Shown here piece after piece: positions 46,340 to 59,034 of a stretch of 64,000 nt of DNA. The notes below the pieces were generated by a model. The model saw only the letters and a program-made list of their open reading frames with translations. It ran no database searches and was not told where the DNA came from. Within the stretch, counting starts at the first letter, position 1. Every line of letters starts with the position of its first letter. The position numbers and the translations under genes were made by a program. The stretch lies in contig NMRB01000682.1 in the NCBI GenBank assembly GCA_002633025.1, positions 116,192 through 180,191 of the forward strand, written 5' to 3'. The DNA is from Notospermus geniculatus (Eukaryota > Nemertea > Pilidiophora > Heteronemertea > Lineidae).

Positions 46340-48591
46340 ATGGTATCTATGGCTGTTTTTGGTATGGAAGCACTGGGATAGGGGGAACACTCGAAAACGT
46401 TGCAGCGGCCGGGCAGACGGTGGACCTCAAAAATGCGACCCTCGCTCCCTTGCATTTACCACTTCAGTGATACTCCCACTGCATGTATATACTATAGTAT
46501 ACACTGCACTACGCGTCTGCGATGCGCGTAATTAGCAATCATGTATTAATTAACAAGAGGCCACAATGCAAAAAATGTAGTGAAACCTACGAGACTAGGG
46601 TCATCAATAATTTGCTATATAGCACAGATTCAATTTCCGCCCGCAACTGTCTTTCGAGATCAATTATTCTACTGATGAATCGACCGAACTTCTGGCCAAA
46701 AGAGAATACACTGGTGCGTGTACGTGCATGCAAATGGGAATTTATTCACCGGCTATCCATTCCACATCTTATATGACGTACACGACGTAGAATATCTACA
46801 TGTACTTGGTGGCTCGAGGAGTCGTCTTCGAAAAGTCAAGTCAGAAAACATGCACGGATGAGGATTTCCTCTCTCTGGGCATTTCCAACACTTTTGGTGC
46901 AAACTGTTACTTGCAGGTTTCCAACTAAAATGTAATGTTTTTAAAAAATATTTTTTACGCTGCAACATGAAGGTCTTCAAATGGCTTTCTGACACTCGAA
47001 AGCCCGCGAAACCAGCCTGAAGCTACCCATGGAGCACTTTGTAGAATGTTAGGCGGGAAATATCGTCCTCCGTTGAAGTGTCAATGATCGCTGAAGGACA
47101 TGTGATTTGCCTTTCGGGGACTGAAATACTGCAAGCATGATTCGTAACTTTTGGAAAGGTCAGAGCGAGGAATTTTTCTCTCGTGATTCAAAAACAGCCC
47201 TTAGGAAATATCATCTTAAAAAGTTACGCCTAGTAGTTCGCCGATCAAATAATACTTGTAATTACAGGAAAGGCCCCTCATAGCCTGTCCGTTTCATCGA
47301 AGACTTCAGGCCTTTTTAAGTGCAATCTCATACCTATTCGGTCGAAAAAATGTTCGCCTCTCGAGGTAACTAGCCTGATATCGATAAGACAGGCCTCCTT
47401 TGAAGCTCGCCTACTTGCATTGTACTTTTATTGTGTCTTCCCATCGCTGGAAGTATACATTGTTTACAAGTAACGATGTGACATTTCAGAACTTCCTCGA
47501 CGAGACCATCTCCGATATATTCTGTGAAATCTGGTCGTGAAACTTCTGATACTGGAACCCCGGGGAGAAAGCGTGAAAGGGAGATGAAAGAGAAACAAAC
47601 GGTGACATTTTGGGAGAAAAATACTCCGAAGACACAGTCAGTTTCCTCGACATCGGGCATACATGTACTTTGACATAATACTGACAATCAGAGTGTTTTT
47701 CACCCAAATGCAGAAGTTAAAGAATGCTGTGGGCTTTGGTTGAAAAGACACATGCTATTGTTTGCAATCATTGGCTGGTGTGAAATCGTATTTTTCTAAC
47801 TCTTGGCTCTTGTAATCTGCAACTCGATTGAAATTTTGGTAACTTTTTGAGTGAAAGCTAATAAACTGGGTAACGCCCATTGTCAGATTTTTCAGATTGT
47901 CAGATTTTTTATACAACTTTTTGGAAATTCATATTCATGGCCTATTGGGCTTAAATATGTGAAGACCCAATTGTAAGACTTTATTAAGCATGTCCAAAAT
48001 ATACTGTACATGTAGGGACCTCGCCAGTAGGCCTACCGTCTTCCTCTGCTGAGCGAACGCCGAAGACGAAGAACTGGATAGGGATTTATAAGCATTCATC
48101 ATTTGGGGGGCAGTAATATGGGCCTGAAGACGCTATTGGCGAGCGCTCCCTGTATTATTTCGTGAAAATTTGACCGTGTACGACGGGATGGAGTCTAGTC
48201 CAAGTGTGCCCCTGAGAGGATTCTTTGGTCGAGAGTATGGCGTCCAGAAGACCTCAATTCATCTGCCAAATTAGAGAAAGATAGCAGGCGCTGCTGGATA
48301 ATGAAGCTGAATGGAATGTGACAGTCACTAGTGTGATATGATCTGCCGAGGGGCCGAGAATTCCCCTGACAACGGCCGCACAAATGAGAACTTGATAGGC
48401 GAGATAGGTAGCCGGGGAGACTCCGTCTTGTCACTGTCGCTGCTTCAGCCATCGCAGTTCCAGCATTTAAACATCTAACCTACGCACAGGCAACCTTTGT
48501 GACATGACAACTGACGTACGTGTAGGTGGTGTAAAAATGCTGTACTTTTCCATAACAAAAGTAACTTATAAGTATTCTGTAAAATTTGGAA
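46340..48591. other. No gene recognised
   Basis: An open frame at 47370-47687 (minus) has 105 codons without a recognisable domain. 46075-46110 is a ttgttg-type simple repeat just before this interval. Confidence 0.45.
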
Positions 48592-48700
48592 ATCGGTCAA
48601 AAGAACTGAATCGTCCCTTAGAAAATATCGGTCAAAAGGACTGAATCGTCCCTTAGAAAATATCGGTCAAAAGGACTGAATCGTCCCTTAGAAAATATCG
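48592..48700 (+). repeat. 35-bp tandem repeat, three units
   Basis: atcggtcaaaaggactgaat units start at 48592, 48627 and 48662; they differ by one base. Confidence 0.9.
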
Positions 48701-49635
48701 AACACATATTCATTGGAAAGCTCCCAATGAGTACTTTCCAATGAAAATACTTTTGTGACAGGGTTTCCATGACATCAGAATACATTTTCATGAAATTACT
48801 TCTTGTCATGAAAGGGTTAAACATCAGTCTAACCTACGCATATGCAACTGATGAAAGTGCCGTGACATGACAACTGATGTGTACATGTTGGTGGTGAAAA
48901 TGCCGTACTTTTTTTTTCCTTTCAGAAGTCACTCACAAGTATTCAGATGATCAGCCCACTCGAAACAATAAGTTAGGACATGGCTGTCAATTACTGTGCC
49001 TTGCTTCATGCCCACCTCACCTCGTGTGTCAACCTCACAAAAAGGTACATGTAGGCTTGTTGTTACACAACAATAGATTGCAACGTCAGCCGTGACAGCC
49101 AGTCACTTGGAATCGGTCTTTGATCGTTGGAACGACTATCGAAGTAGGCGTTCGTGATTCATGTCAATCAGTGAATCAACCCTTTAGATGTGAAACTACA
49201 GTATGTAGAATTAAAAACATGATTCGACATCGCCTCGTTTGTATTTTGGTGCCTTTTCAGAAGACAAATAACGAAATCAAATGATGATGATCATCATCAT
49301 CTTCGTATATGAAATTGACAAGAGCAGTTTTTTGTGGATGGATCGAATAATTCCAATGGAAGAATTACACAACAAGAAATATATCAATGGTAACCCATGC
49401 TGCTAACGCGGATAGAGTCCTTTGATGAATTCTAAATTTATATGCAGAGTAAAAGGTCATGTTATGTCCGCAGTATATCTATATAAAGACTTTTTTTCTT
49501 CAGATATTCTGAGTCATGAAACAGGATGAATCTTTCAGGTATACAATGAAAAAAGAAGGGAGGCACATCCAATTTGGACCGAAATGGTCATTTTCGTTCA
49601 GGGAAAAAGAAAAAGCATTGTCGAAAAACGACGAC

Positions 49636-49793
49636 TAAAGCCGGCCATACACGATCAATATTATTGCACAATATGAGGCCCAAAATAGGTGCATGTGCTT
49701 CTGGCATGATGTGTGGAAGAAAGATTGGCAATAATATCGCCCATTTTGGTCCTCATATTGTGCAATAATATTGAACGTGTATGGGCGGCTTTA
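49636..49793. mobile_element. MITE family 7, unit A
   Basis: taaagccggccatacacgat at the left, gtgtatgggcggcttta at the right; inner arms caatattattgcacaatatg. Joined directly to unit B. Confidence 0.87.
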
Positions 49794-49949
49794 AGCGACC
49801 CATGCATGATCAATATTATTGCACAATATGAGGAACAAAATGGGCAATATTATTATTGCCAATCTTTCTTCTACCCATCATGCCAGAAGCACATGACACC
49901 ATTTGGGCCCCATATTGTGCAATAATATTGGATGGTGTATGGGCCGCTT
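49794..49949. mobile_element. MITE family 7, unit B (inverted)
   Basis: agcgacccatgcatgatc to gtgtatgggccgctt. The interior (gccaatctttcttc, atgccagaagcacatg) is the reverse complement of unit A. Confidence 0.87.
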
Positions 49950-50589
49950 CAGAACCAACATTTAGGATTTCTACTTTCACCATTTCTTCGAAGGGCTAAA
50001 ACAAAATGCCTACCAAAACCGACATGCTGTGGTTTGCATTTTATACAATAACACCAAAAATTTATCGGCTCGCTTACAGATTTTTGATTGTACTGTGCTA
50101 GGGGCGACTTATACGAGAATTTCCTGCAGCAAGTCTGGGTGAGCAGTTTATTTTTTAGAGAGGATGCCTATTCTCACCTGTGCAAATTTCCAATATCTTC
50201 TGTCAACATCATTTCTAGAATTTGGTATGGATCTTTTTTGGCGTTGAGGTTCTCTACCTCAATATTTCCGCCAGTACCAAAAATATAAAAATCTCACGAC
50301 ATGGTTCACCTTTAAAGCCCATCTGTATTGAATTTTACGGTTTTTTCAAAATGTTAGGGTGGAGTGTAGGTAGAGGTTTCATGGCTTCGTGAAGGTCCCC
50401 AAAATGCTTGCCAGATACGTACGTCCAAGAATTTTCAGCACACATTGAAACAACTGCAGGCAGAGCTCAACATATTCAGATGAGGCAAACTATATTTTAC
50501 ATTACACGTAATTTTCTGAATTCAATACAGTGTGACTTTGACTATTTTCGAATCACTCAAGTTGTTAACAATGCCGATGACTGTTTACT

Positions 50590-51016
50590 CTCCATTCCAC
50601 TTTCGAGTGGCGCGAGGTTTATGAACGATACCTCCGCAACGGCTGGGTCAAATTTGACGAAACATACGTCAATCGATTCATCTTTCTTGCCGCTACAACC
50701 ATCATCGCTGTCATTTTCCCATAAAACGTGACAGAAAAAAGTTCTTTCACCAATCACAGTTCGTGTTTACGGCTGAAATGGCGGCCATTTTGAAATGACG
50801 CAATGCATCGCGCACGTGTAAACTGCACTGAACACCACCATGGCGAAATTAAATGGGTTTTGAGAAAGGGATCCGTTATGTCGGCCTTACGCGAAAAATG
50901 AAGATAGCAGAAAGATACCGACAAGAAAGACAAGTCAATTGATGTACATGTATGGTATGTCAATTTTGACCCAGCCGTTGCGGAGATACCGGCGCCACTC
51001 GGATGTGGAATGAAGT
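50590..51016. mobile_element. Long inverted-repeat element, ~427 bp
   Basis: ccattccactttcgagtggc faces gccactcggatgtggaatg; cctccgcaacggctgggtca faces tgacccagccgttgcggaga; gtcaatcgattcat and aagtcaattgatg also pair. The overlapping frames are shadows of the arms. Confidence 0.8.
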
Positions 51017-51977
51017 GTAGTTAATGGACCAGCCGTGTGTACCATCTCCAAAAGAGAACTATCGTTCAAAGCAGCTTGTTTTAGCATGATATTTGACATC
51101 ATACTGCAGTTTTCTACAATAAACACGACGAAAGAAGTCTCGCCAAAGGCTTCTTTCTGTCAAAATAAGGGTGCTATGTCATCAAAGACCTTTTAGCTAC
51201 ACTCCATCTAACAACTAGACCTCTTTGAGTCCATTGAGAAAATTGTCAATTGTACACCTTAGATGCATGAACTCCGGTTGCTCTTTCTCGAAATGTTGCC
51301 GTCTGCGAGTTTGATCAATATAATGTCAGATTCCTTTGATTTCGCAAATAACATGATCGCTTCCTAATACACACACTGATACAGGTACTCCCGGGTATAC
51401 AACGTAATGTTAGCATAGCTAAGGACTGAGAGGAGTTCTTTTTACTCATTTGTTCGTTGAATGGTTCGGGTTCGGGGTTTAACCCCCTGATGCAACTCGG
51501 CTTAGATTCTGTGTCAAAGAGGATTTGAATTTTTTTTAACAAGGCATATACTAAGCCAACGGTTAGGGGATTATGTTCAGAGTTTTGCTCTGATCTGACA
51601 TATCTGACATATCGCTGTTCACAAAGTACATTGAGATTTACTTGGTACTTTGAATTTACATAAACTTCAAGAATCGCATTACAATATTGTACTAAGTCAA
51701 CAAAGTTATAAAAAATGAAATGAAATGAAAGTTCATTCACAAGCTCGAAAAATTGTATCGTATTCAAAATGATTTCAACTTTCATGCTAACTTTCATGCC
51801 ATAAGAATTATTGAAAAAGAAGGTCATCAGAATAAAAAATCATCTTTGCCATTCTCACATCGCTTTCGACAACAAATTTACTAAATCCCGTGGGGGTGTG
51901 CGATTCCTTGTGACTGAAGTGACCCTTCTGGTTGCGATAAATAGGAAATAGCTTCCTTTTTATTTTAATCAGATTTC
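51017..51977. other. No gene recognised
   Basis: The longest frame of this region is on the minus strand (51315-51827, 170 codons). It is AT-rich, has no domain I recognise and is not treated as a gene. Confidence 0.45.
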
Positions 51978-52085
51978 AGCTCAGTCTGTTCTAGAGTTTC
52001 GGATTGTAAAGTTCCAGCCTGAAGAAGACCCCGGTTGGGGTCGAAAATTCGCAAACACTCTGGAAATTGCCTTTTTATTTATCAC
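51978..52085 (+). repeat. Hammerhead-like repeat, single copy
   Basis: Starts agctcagtctgttctagag, as in the 7-kb palindrome. Core CTGAAGA 52019-52025, stem II GACCCC/GGGGTC 52027-52042 with loop GGTT, GAAA 52043-52046, stem I ttcca 52012-52016 / tggaa 52061-52065 with an extra gc. Stem III is degraded. Confidence 0.65.
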
Positions 52086-53656
52086 AATCAGATTTGTGAG
52101 ATATATACATGATTGTGTTATAAATATCATATGCACCTTTTGACGTATATTAAATTTCTTTCATTGTATCGTAGCCACTACTTGCCCTGACTTACTTTAT
52201 TAACCCGGAGAACGATTTGGCTGCTCGGTCACACAGCATAAGAAATTTTCATTCCTAATCTTGATTTCTACTCCGTTACAAAAATTTTCATTCAAAGACG
52301 ACTTTATATCAATTTCTGTTTTTTTTTCAAGTACCGGTAATCAAATGATATTATTATTGATCAAATAACTGGTAGAGAAATGAACAATCCGAATTGTGAT
52401 ACTACCGTATGGAAGACGTAAAGGTTTTATCTACTGCTTTAGGGCATCATTTATCCGATCTATAATCATTGTATCACTTTAGCAGACAATTACAGGGTCG
52501 GCTTCAGGTTGTTACTGCGATTGAACAAGATATTGATCAACATTGTACGATCGTCGTTACAGCAAATTGTTCCGATCATAGCATTCGTTTGGTATTTGGA
52601 CGTATTGGCCTTTAAAACGGGGTCAAAATCTTTGACCATAGAAGTGACGAGGTTGAGTATACATGTAAATGAACATTTATTTAAAAACTTATACACAAAC
52701 ATGTTACATGGGAAGAAGAAAAAACCTTAGGCTGATTGCAGTTCTTAGGGTTTTGGGGTCCTACCTTTAGGCCTGAAATTATTTACCATGTTACATGACG
52801 TATACTATCACATAATACAAAGTCATCGGTCCGAGTTCAACCTTCTTGCTAAAGTCCACCTAATGGCTTGTAGGTTGGTCTAAGTTCCTGGTTACAGCTT
52901 TCAGTTGATTGCAAATGGAAGTGTCAGTCTTGAGAGCTTATCGGTAGAAAGATCGTGACCTCATCATTGAGGTAGGCCTACGCAGGCGTCCGAGCTGCAA
53001 GTTAATGAACTGACCCCTGAGATGTGAAACTACAGTATACACAATATAGACTAGTATCGAATATACTATAACACGATATGAAATGTATTTTTTATTTTAT
53101 GTTTAAAAACAAAACCGCCGTAAACACCTATCCGACTATCGTCATATTCCCTCGAGACTGTGGAGTCCATGACAACGACGAGCAGCAGTTTATGCCATGC
53201 TTTCAATTATAATCAATGGTTTATTCACTCTAGCTAGAAGTTTTGATACATACGCGGACATTCACCTGCGGAACCTTTTGTTGTCTGGTGCTCTCTCCGT
53301 AGCATCGAACAATGGGATTGGCGTTCGCGTTGGCATTTTGGGGACTTTGCGAAAACTTTCCATTGTTTCATAGACCACTATTAAAACAGGAAAAGGTTCC
53401 TAAAATAATGACTCGCCTTCTACATGTATGCCTTTAGTCGTCAGGACTAGGCCTACAGGACTACATGTTGTTGTACGTGATCCCGTTTTCAGTACAAGAA
53501 CACATCGTATATGTGGTTATGTACATGTACGTTGATATGACGATAAAAACATCATCACTGTTTGCATGATTTGCTTGTAATAGATAGTTTATTTTCCTCA
53601 AGTGATTTTCCGTAACTGACATCACCATGTTACACATCAAATTTCTAATATACTAC
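52086..53656. other. No gene recognised
   Basis: Contains a fragment of the ggcgttcgcgttggc / tttgcgaaaac dispersed repeat near 53328-53360. Otherwise nothing supported. Confidence 0.45.
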
Positions 53657-54236
53657 TACAGTGGAACCTGTCTACATTGAAAACTCACGGGGAATTTCGA
53701 AAGTGTTCATTGTAAGGGGGTGTTCAATGTACCAAGGATCACCGCGTACTAGGTGGCGTTAGTGACATAATATTAGGGAGGTCCCACTAACTCGCCAGTC
53801 ATTCTGTATGTTCTGACCTTGGAGGAATTATACTGACTAAACGGAAGGTCATGAAGTGCATACATTACTCTAGACAGCTGTCGACTTCACATTGCTTCTA
53901 ATCAAGCCTAAACCTCCATGGCTGTTCAAACAAAACCACAGTTGATTGTAGTTCACACTTTCACGTCCCATATCAATTTAAGGACCTCTGGGGTGACAAG
54001 TAATTAATGCTAATCAAACATTCAGATGAAACAATTGGTGGGTGTTCAATTTACCAAGGTAAATTTTGCTGACGGGGATTGAAATTACTGTTCAATGTTC
54101 AAAGTAGACAAGTGTTCAATGTATAAAGGTCCTGCTAATTGAATTTACTGTTAGATCTGGCGGGGAATTTCAAAAGTGTTCAAAGTAGGCTGTTGTTCAA
54201 AGTACCAAGGTGTTCAATGCGGCAGGTTCCACTGTA
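53657..54236. mobile_element. Non-autonomous TA-flanked DNA transposon
   Basis: tacagtggaacctgtctac at the left and gcaggttccactgta at the right, both bounded by TA. The string gtgttcaatgtaccaagg is repeated inside. CAGTGGAACC ends with TA borders fit the Tc1/mariner-pogo superfamily. No transposase frame. Confidence 0.72.
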
Positions 54237-54237
54237 T

Positions 54238-54392
54238 NNNNNNNNNNNNNNNNNNNNNNNNNNNNNNNNNNNNNNNNNNNNNNNNNNNNNNNNNNNNNNN
54301 NNNNNNNNNNNNNNNNNNNNNNNNNNNNNNNNNNNNNNNNNNNNNNNNNNNNNNNNNNNNNNNNNNNNNNNNNNNNNNNNNNNNNNNNNNNN
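54238..54392. other. Assembly gap (155 N)
   Basis: This run of N separates the end of a TA-flanked inverted-repeat element from an aaggc-type minisatellite. The minisatellite probably extends into the gap. Confidence 0.99.
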
Positions 54393-54762
54393 AAATAGGA
54401 AGAAGGCAAAATAAGAGTAAGGCGAATAAAGACAAAGGCAAGATGAGAGAAGGCGAATTAGGAAGAAGGCAAATTTCGACAAATGCGAATTGAGACAAGG
54501 CAGACTAAGACAAGGCGAAAAAAGACAAAGGCAAATTAAGATAAAGGCAAAACTAGATAAGGCCACTTAAGAAAAGGCAAAAAGATACAGAGGCAAAACA
54601 GGACAAGGCGTGGTAGAAAAAGGCAAATAGAGACAAAGGCAAAATGAGATAAGGCGAAGTAGGAGAAGGCGAAATGAGAGAAGGCGAATCGAGAAAAGGC
54701 GAAATGTACACTTTTTGAAGGCGAAATGGGAAAAGGCGAAATGAGATAAGGCGAATAGAGCA
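54393..54762 (+). repeat. aaggcraa minisatellite
   Basis: Irregular ~11-17-bp units of the form aaggcgaaatgagag, over 20 in number. It abuts the N gap, so its true length is unknown. Confidence 0.9.
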
Positions 54763-55422
54763 TGTACCAGTATACAAGTATACTAACATAGTTGTTCAAC
54801 TACCCCGTGAAATAACCAACGACAGACTAAATATGTTAACATAGTAGTTAAACTACCTCGTAAATCAACATTGGCCACTTAAACCAATCAAATCGTAATG
54901 AAAATGGCAATCTCGTGTTTCTTCATTTAACTACAATATCAAATGAAATGCTTAGACGTTTCCATAAATGAAATAACGGAGAGTTTTATTGACCTAAACT
55001 ACCTTGTGGGGAGAAGTTGGCACCTTATTAAAAGAACCGATAGTGAACAATAATAACCAATAACCAGCATAAAAACTTTGTAATTTTCGTGTTTAGACAA
55101 TGAACGGTTGACAACCCCTTTGTTATTCTTTCATATATTTTTTATTAAACGCCAAGGTTTATATTACATTTTTCCTCGCTTGTTTGAACTAAACTGACGT
55201 TAGGTGTTGGAGGCGTGAGAAGATTTAATTTCAAAATCTAACCGCGTTTAAAAGACTTTTTTGTCAGCTCGATCAGGTGTGATAGGTGAAGGTGTCCCCA
55301 GGAAAAAGTGTCTGAGTTATCTCTTGTTGCAAAGATGTAAAGGAAATGGACTAGATCATAAGTGATCTTGAAGAATAATTTGCAAGGTGTCTGGGAAAGC
55401 GCTAGCGATTAAAGTCATTCAA
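54763..55422. other. No gene recognised
   Basis: AT-rich with a weak direct repeat of aacatagttgttcaactac-type sequence near 54785 and 54838. Confidence 0.45.
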
Positions 55423-55822
55423 TAGTGAGGTTTCGCAAATCTGACGAAACACGAAGTACGAAATACGAATTTGGACTTTATTTCCATGACGTAATGTATT
55501 TCTGGAGATGGTTGCTACCACAAATATCGCCCGCTGCAAGAGCGTCTTTTAAACGTATGACAATTAGACCGATAGATTTACGGTGTATATTAAAGCTTGA
55601 AATTTATCTTTCGTTTCCACTTCGTAGATACGAAGTGGAAATCTAAAAATCCAAGATGTATCATAACTCTGTCGGTCTTACATGACATGCTAAAAGACAC
55701 ACTGCTGGCAGCAGGGACATTTTGTTGTAGCAACTATCTCCAGAAATACATCAGGTCCTGGAAATGAAGGTGAATTTCGTATTCGAACTTCGTGTTTCGT
55801 CAAATTGGCGAAACCTCACTAT
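55423..55822. mobile_element. Foldback MITE family 3, copy 4
   Basis: tagtgaggtttcgcaaatc to attggcgaaacctcacta, 400 bp, with central cacttcgtagatacgaagtg. The short frame inside it is arm sequence, not a gene. Confidence 0.9.
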
Positions 55823-57515
55823 TATCTCACCCACTAGGCCTACATGAAATTGGATGAAGATTCTATGAAAAATGTAAAAATGTGTGCGAGGCAGGCTACG
55901 ATCACCTGGCCTCATTTTCAATTGGACCGGAAGTGACGAACCTGAGCCGTGGCCGCAGATGTATCCCGGCTTTCAATTATCGTCTGACTCGTCCCATTAC
56001 TAACTTATTGTCGGAAGAAATTGAGCCCCGGGGACTCATTCAACCACTGGAATAGATGGATGAAATATTCATATATCATACGTGGTAAATGCACTCCAAG
56101 TTGAAGTCATTCACACAACTTTTTAAGCATACGAGTGTATGAACGTTAATTAAATGCTGAAACCATTCAGAAGAAATCGTGAAATCATTTCTGAATACTA
56201 TAGGCTCATACATGAGACAAAATATGATTTCAAGGCAATTCGAATCATTTACAGCTCTGGAAAAAAATTATTAGACGACCCCCTGTTATTTCACTCTTTT
56301 CCCTTTACATGCATGTATACATGTGTACATGTAAAGGCGGTGACAGACTGGCGCGTAAGCAACGCGTCGGAAAGCGTTCAACCAATCATGGAGGCGGTAA
56401 CAAGGACGGAAAAATCTAAAAAACTAGAAAAAAATTTAAAATTATTTTCAACATAACTGATCCATGTTAAACTGGTTGGCCCTATTACATGTATCTTCCA
56501 AAATAATAACTGTTACGTAAATATACAATTTTTTCATGAATTCTGGCCATGATACCAGTGCCAGTATGCCAGCGTGCCAGTGTCAGGTTAGGAACCAACC
56601 CCTTTTGTTCGGCGCTGTCTTCGTGGCATCGAACAATGGGTTTGGCGTTCGCCGTGGCGTTTCGGGGGCTTTGCGAAAACTCCTAGTACATAGAGGGAGA
56701 GTGAACGCGCTTCGTGAAACGCTTTTCCCTAGCAAGGCCTTTGAGGTCATTTGTACTCCAATCGCCATGCTTTTCTCTCTAATAACATGATTTCCCAAGC
56801 GACCACGCAAATGAGGCTGTCATATTTTCCCCACTGTTCATTCAGATGACTATTTGCCGATCATTATCAGAACTCCATTCATATCACTCTTGAGTTCACA
56901 AAGCGTATCGCTGATACAACCAACCACGTGGGCTCAATTTCACAAACAAATACCCCGTTACCATCACAGACGAGAAGGATGTGAATTTGTTTAATTACCC
57001 CAGAGCCATTGGGTGGAGAAATGTTTGGACAGTAACCAACCACATTGGAACACCGATTCCTGCACTTGGTTGCATTGCTAGATTCATTAACTATTGATAA
57101 TGCGATATGACTAGTGAGAGGTTGATCTCTGTAGCGTGGGATTATGCCTGCAATCTTCTGTCCCAGGTCCCAGTATACCCGGTGGCCTTTGACACAGCTC
57201 AGCTGAGACGGTCTTCGCATATGAGTGCACCTATCATCATGTTCGTCTCAACCGTATGAATGGTGTTTAAATTTCTATAGGTATACTGAAGATAAAGCAA
57301 AATGTATATCGTGCAGCCTCCCTAGGGTAATAAAAATATATCCCGAAGTTGCTTTTGTTTATGGGAAGATTATACTGTAAGTTTCCATTGTCGCCATCGT
57401 TTAGACGGCCACCGCCAACTTGGATCCACTGACAATCTCGCTCACTATCCCAAAATGTATACGTCGCGAAATTCGGATTCATCTATTAGACATCAGTGCA
57501 CCTGTGTGAGTAAGC
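55823..57515. other. No supported gene
   Basis: Two minus-strand frames, 56879-57220 and 57267-57482, are Cys- or Asn-rich but show no domain or splice structure I can defend. Near 56640-56680 is another copy of the ggcgtttcgggggctttgcg dispersed repeat. Confidence 0.4.
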
Positions 57516-57972
57516 ACTACTTCGCTTTTTGTTTTATCAAATTCGGATGAGTAGTTTGGGAGATATCGAGGAATATGTATGTGAAAATGCCAGTGCTATT
57601 TTCCGTACAGTAAGGAACAAGCCAGGGTCGAAAATGCTAATTTATGAGTGATGTCATTGCAGGGATAAATGAAATCAAATCGGACCCATCCAATGTGGCG
57701 ATCAAGTTCATTTCCATTTTCATATTTACCAATTGACAAATTTCTGACTTGATTCTTCCACATGAATAGTTACATAAGTCCACTACAGCACTAAGATGCA
57801 TGCTTATTATGCAAATTCCTGCAATGACGTCATCAAGTTAGGCCGACAATCCTCCTCTGACCAAATCCATGTAATATGTTATAACTTTTTTAACAACTGA
57901 AATTTTTCAATGAAAAAAAGCATCTTGATCTGCATGACCCCCCCCCCCTATTTTCTAAAGTTGTAAAAATAC
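57516..57972. repeat. ~460-bp dispersed repeat, copy 2
   Basis: Same orientation and content as 23742-24206, with scattered substitutions and a C run near 57940. Confidence 0.8.
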
Positions 57973-58725
57973 GCGCAACTAGGACTTTAATAGGAGATAT
58001 TCAGTTCGTTTTATATCCGTTGCACCCGTCCCCAATGTCCCCGAAAACAACTAACCTTAACCCTAAACCTTTGCAAATGCATTGAATTGCGAAATGGGAA
58101 GACGAAATTCAGTTGACTCCACTGGCTGCAGCAGCATGTCGGCGTCGCTTCCCAAGAGTTAACATGGGAAACGTACTATATAATTGTAGAACCACCAAAT
58201 AGTTAACTCTGGACATTGTGACTAATAAATTTATCATGCATGGCCAGGAACGGGTATACATCACGTACATGTACTTTAACACAGACGTGATGTACAGATT
58301 ACTAACTTGTATCGTCACATGCCTCAGCAATCGATTACGAGAAATAAATACAATGACACCGTCAATTGATTGGGGTAGTAAAAGAACTTCTTGATCTAAA
58401 CGAAACATCTTATTTTTCATCTGTAATCAATAAAAGGCAAGCGAAACAAAATTGAAATAGTTTTAATCTATAAGATTATAGGTAACTCCATTGTAGTTAT
58501 TTTTCCTCGGACAGGTGGCAGCACCGTGTATACCAAAACATTAATGTTATCTATTTTTATATCTATCTTGGTAAATATTCTTGTAACTGAAATATGTTTA
58601 TGATTTTACGCTCAAAAACAAACAAAAAGTTGTGAAAGGCGAGATTTAATTCGATTTTTATCTGATTTGTTAGTAACAGAAGTTGACAATAGGTGGCACA
58701 CCGTAATGTTTACAATTCGAACTAT

Positions 58726-59034
58726 AGTACGTTTAAGTCATCTGGAGCTCGATGGGCGTATGTCAATCAAACCCTTAGTAACCAGACCACAATGAACTTA
58801 GGGTTTACTCTAAACGGTCCAACGCACATTGTTTTCTAACCAGCTGAACCTTGGTTTGAAATTGAACATACAACTGGACCTTGATTTGAAATTGAACACA
58901 GGCACAGGCATGGGATTGGCTGGAAGTGTGCTGTCAATAAAATGCATGTCAATAGCCAGACTTCACCAACAATACCAAGGTCTGCCTGACAACCGAAGGT
59001 CCGCCCATCGAGCTCCAGATGACTCAAACGTACT
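58726..59034. mobile_element. Long inverted-repeat MITE
   Basis: agtacgtttaagtcatctgg faces gatgactcaaacgtact; agctcgatgggcg pairs with cgcccatcgagct. The interior has a tandem tggtttgaaattgaaca / tgatttgaaattgaaca. Confidence 0.85.

Noticed and set aside
47370-47687. 105-codon minus-strand frame
   Set aside because: No motif or family resemblance that I can name.
51315-51827. 170-codon minus-strand frame, longest in the window
   Set aside because: AT-rich, no recognisable domain, no splice or promoter context; chance in 64 kb of low-GC sequence is plausible.
54180-54566. Several open frames crossing the N run
   Set aside because: They exist only because N codons are not stops.
55425-55646. 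73-codon frame, similar to frames at 16818-17036 and 33278-33619
   Set aside because: The shared peptide comes from the arms of the foldback element, which are non-coding.
56879-57482. Two adjacent minus-strand frames with Cys and Asn
   Set aside because: No domain, no convincing splice sites linking them, no start context; kept out of the gene list.
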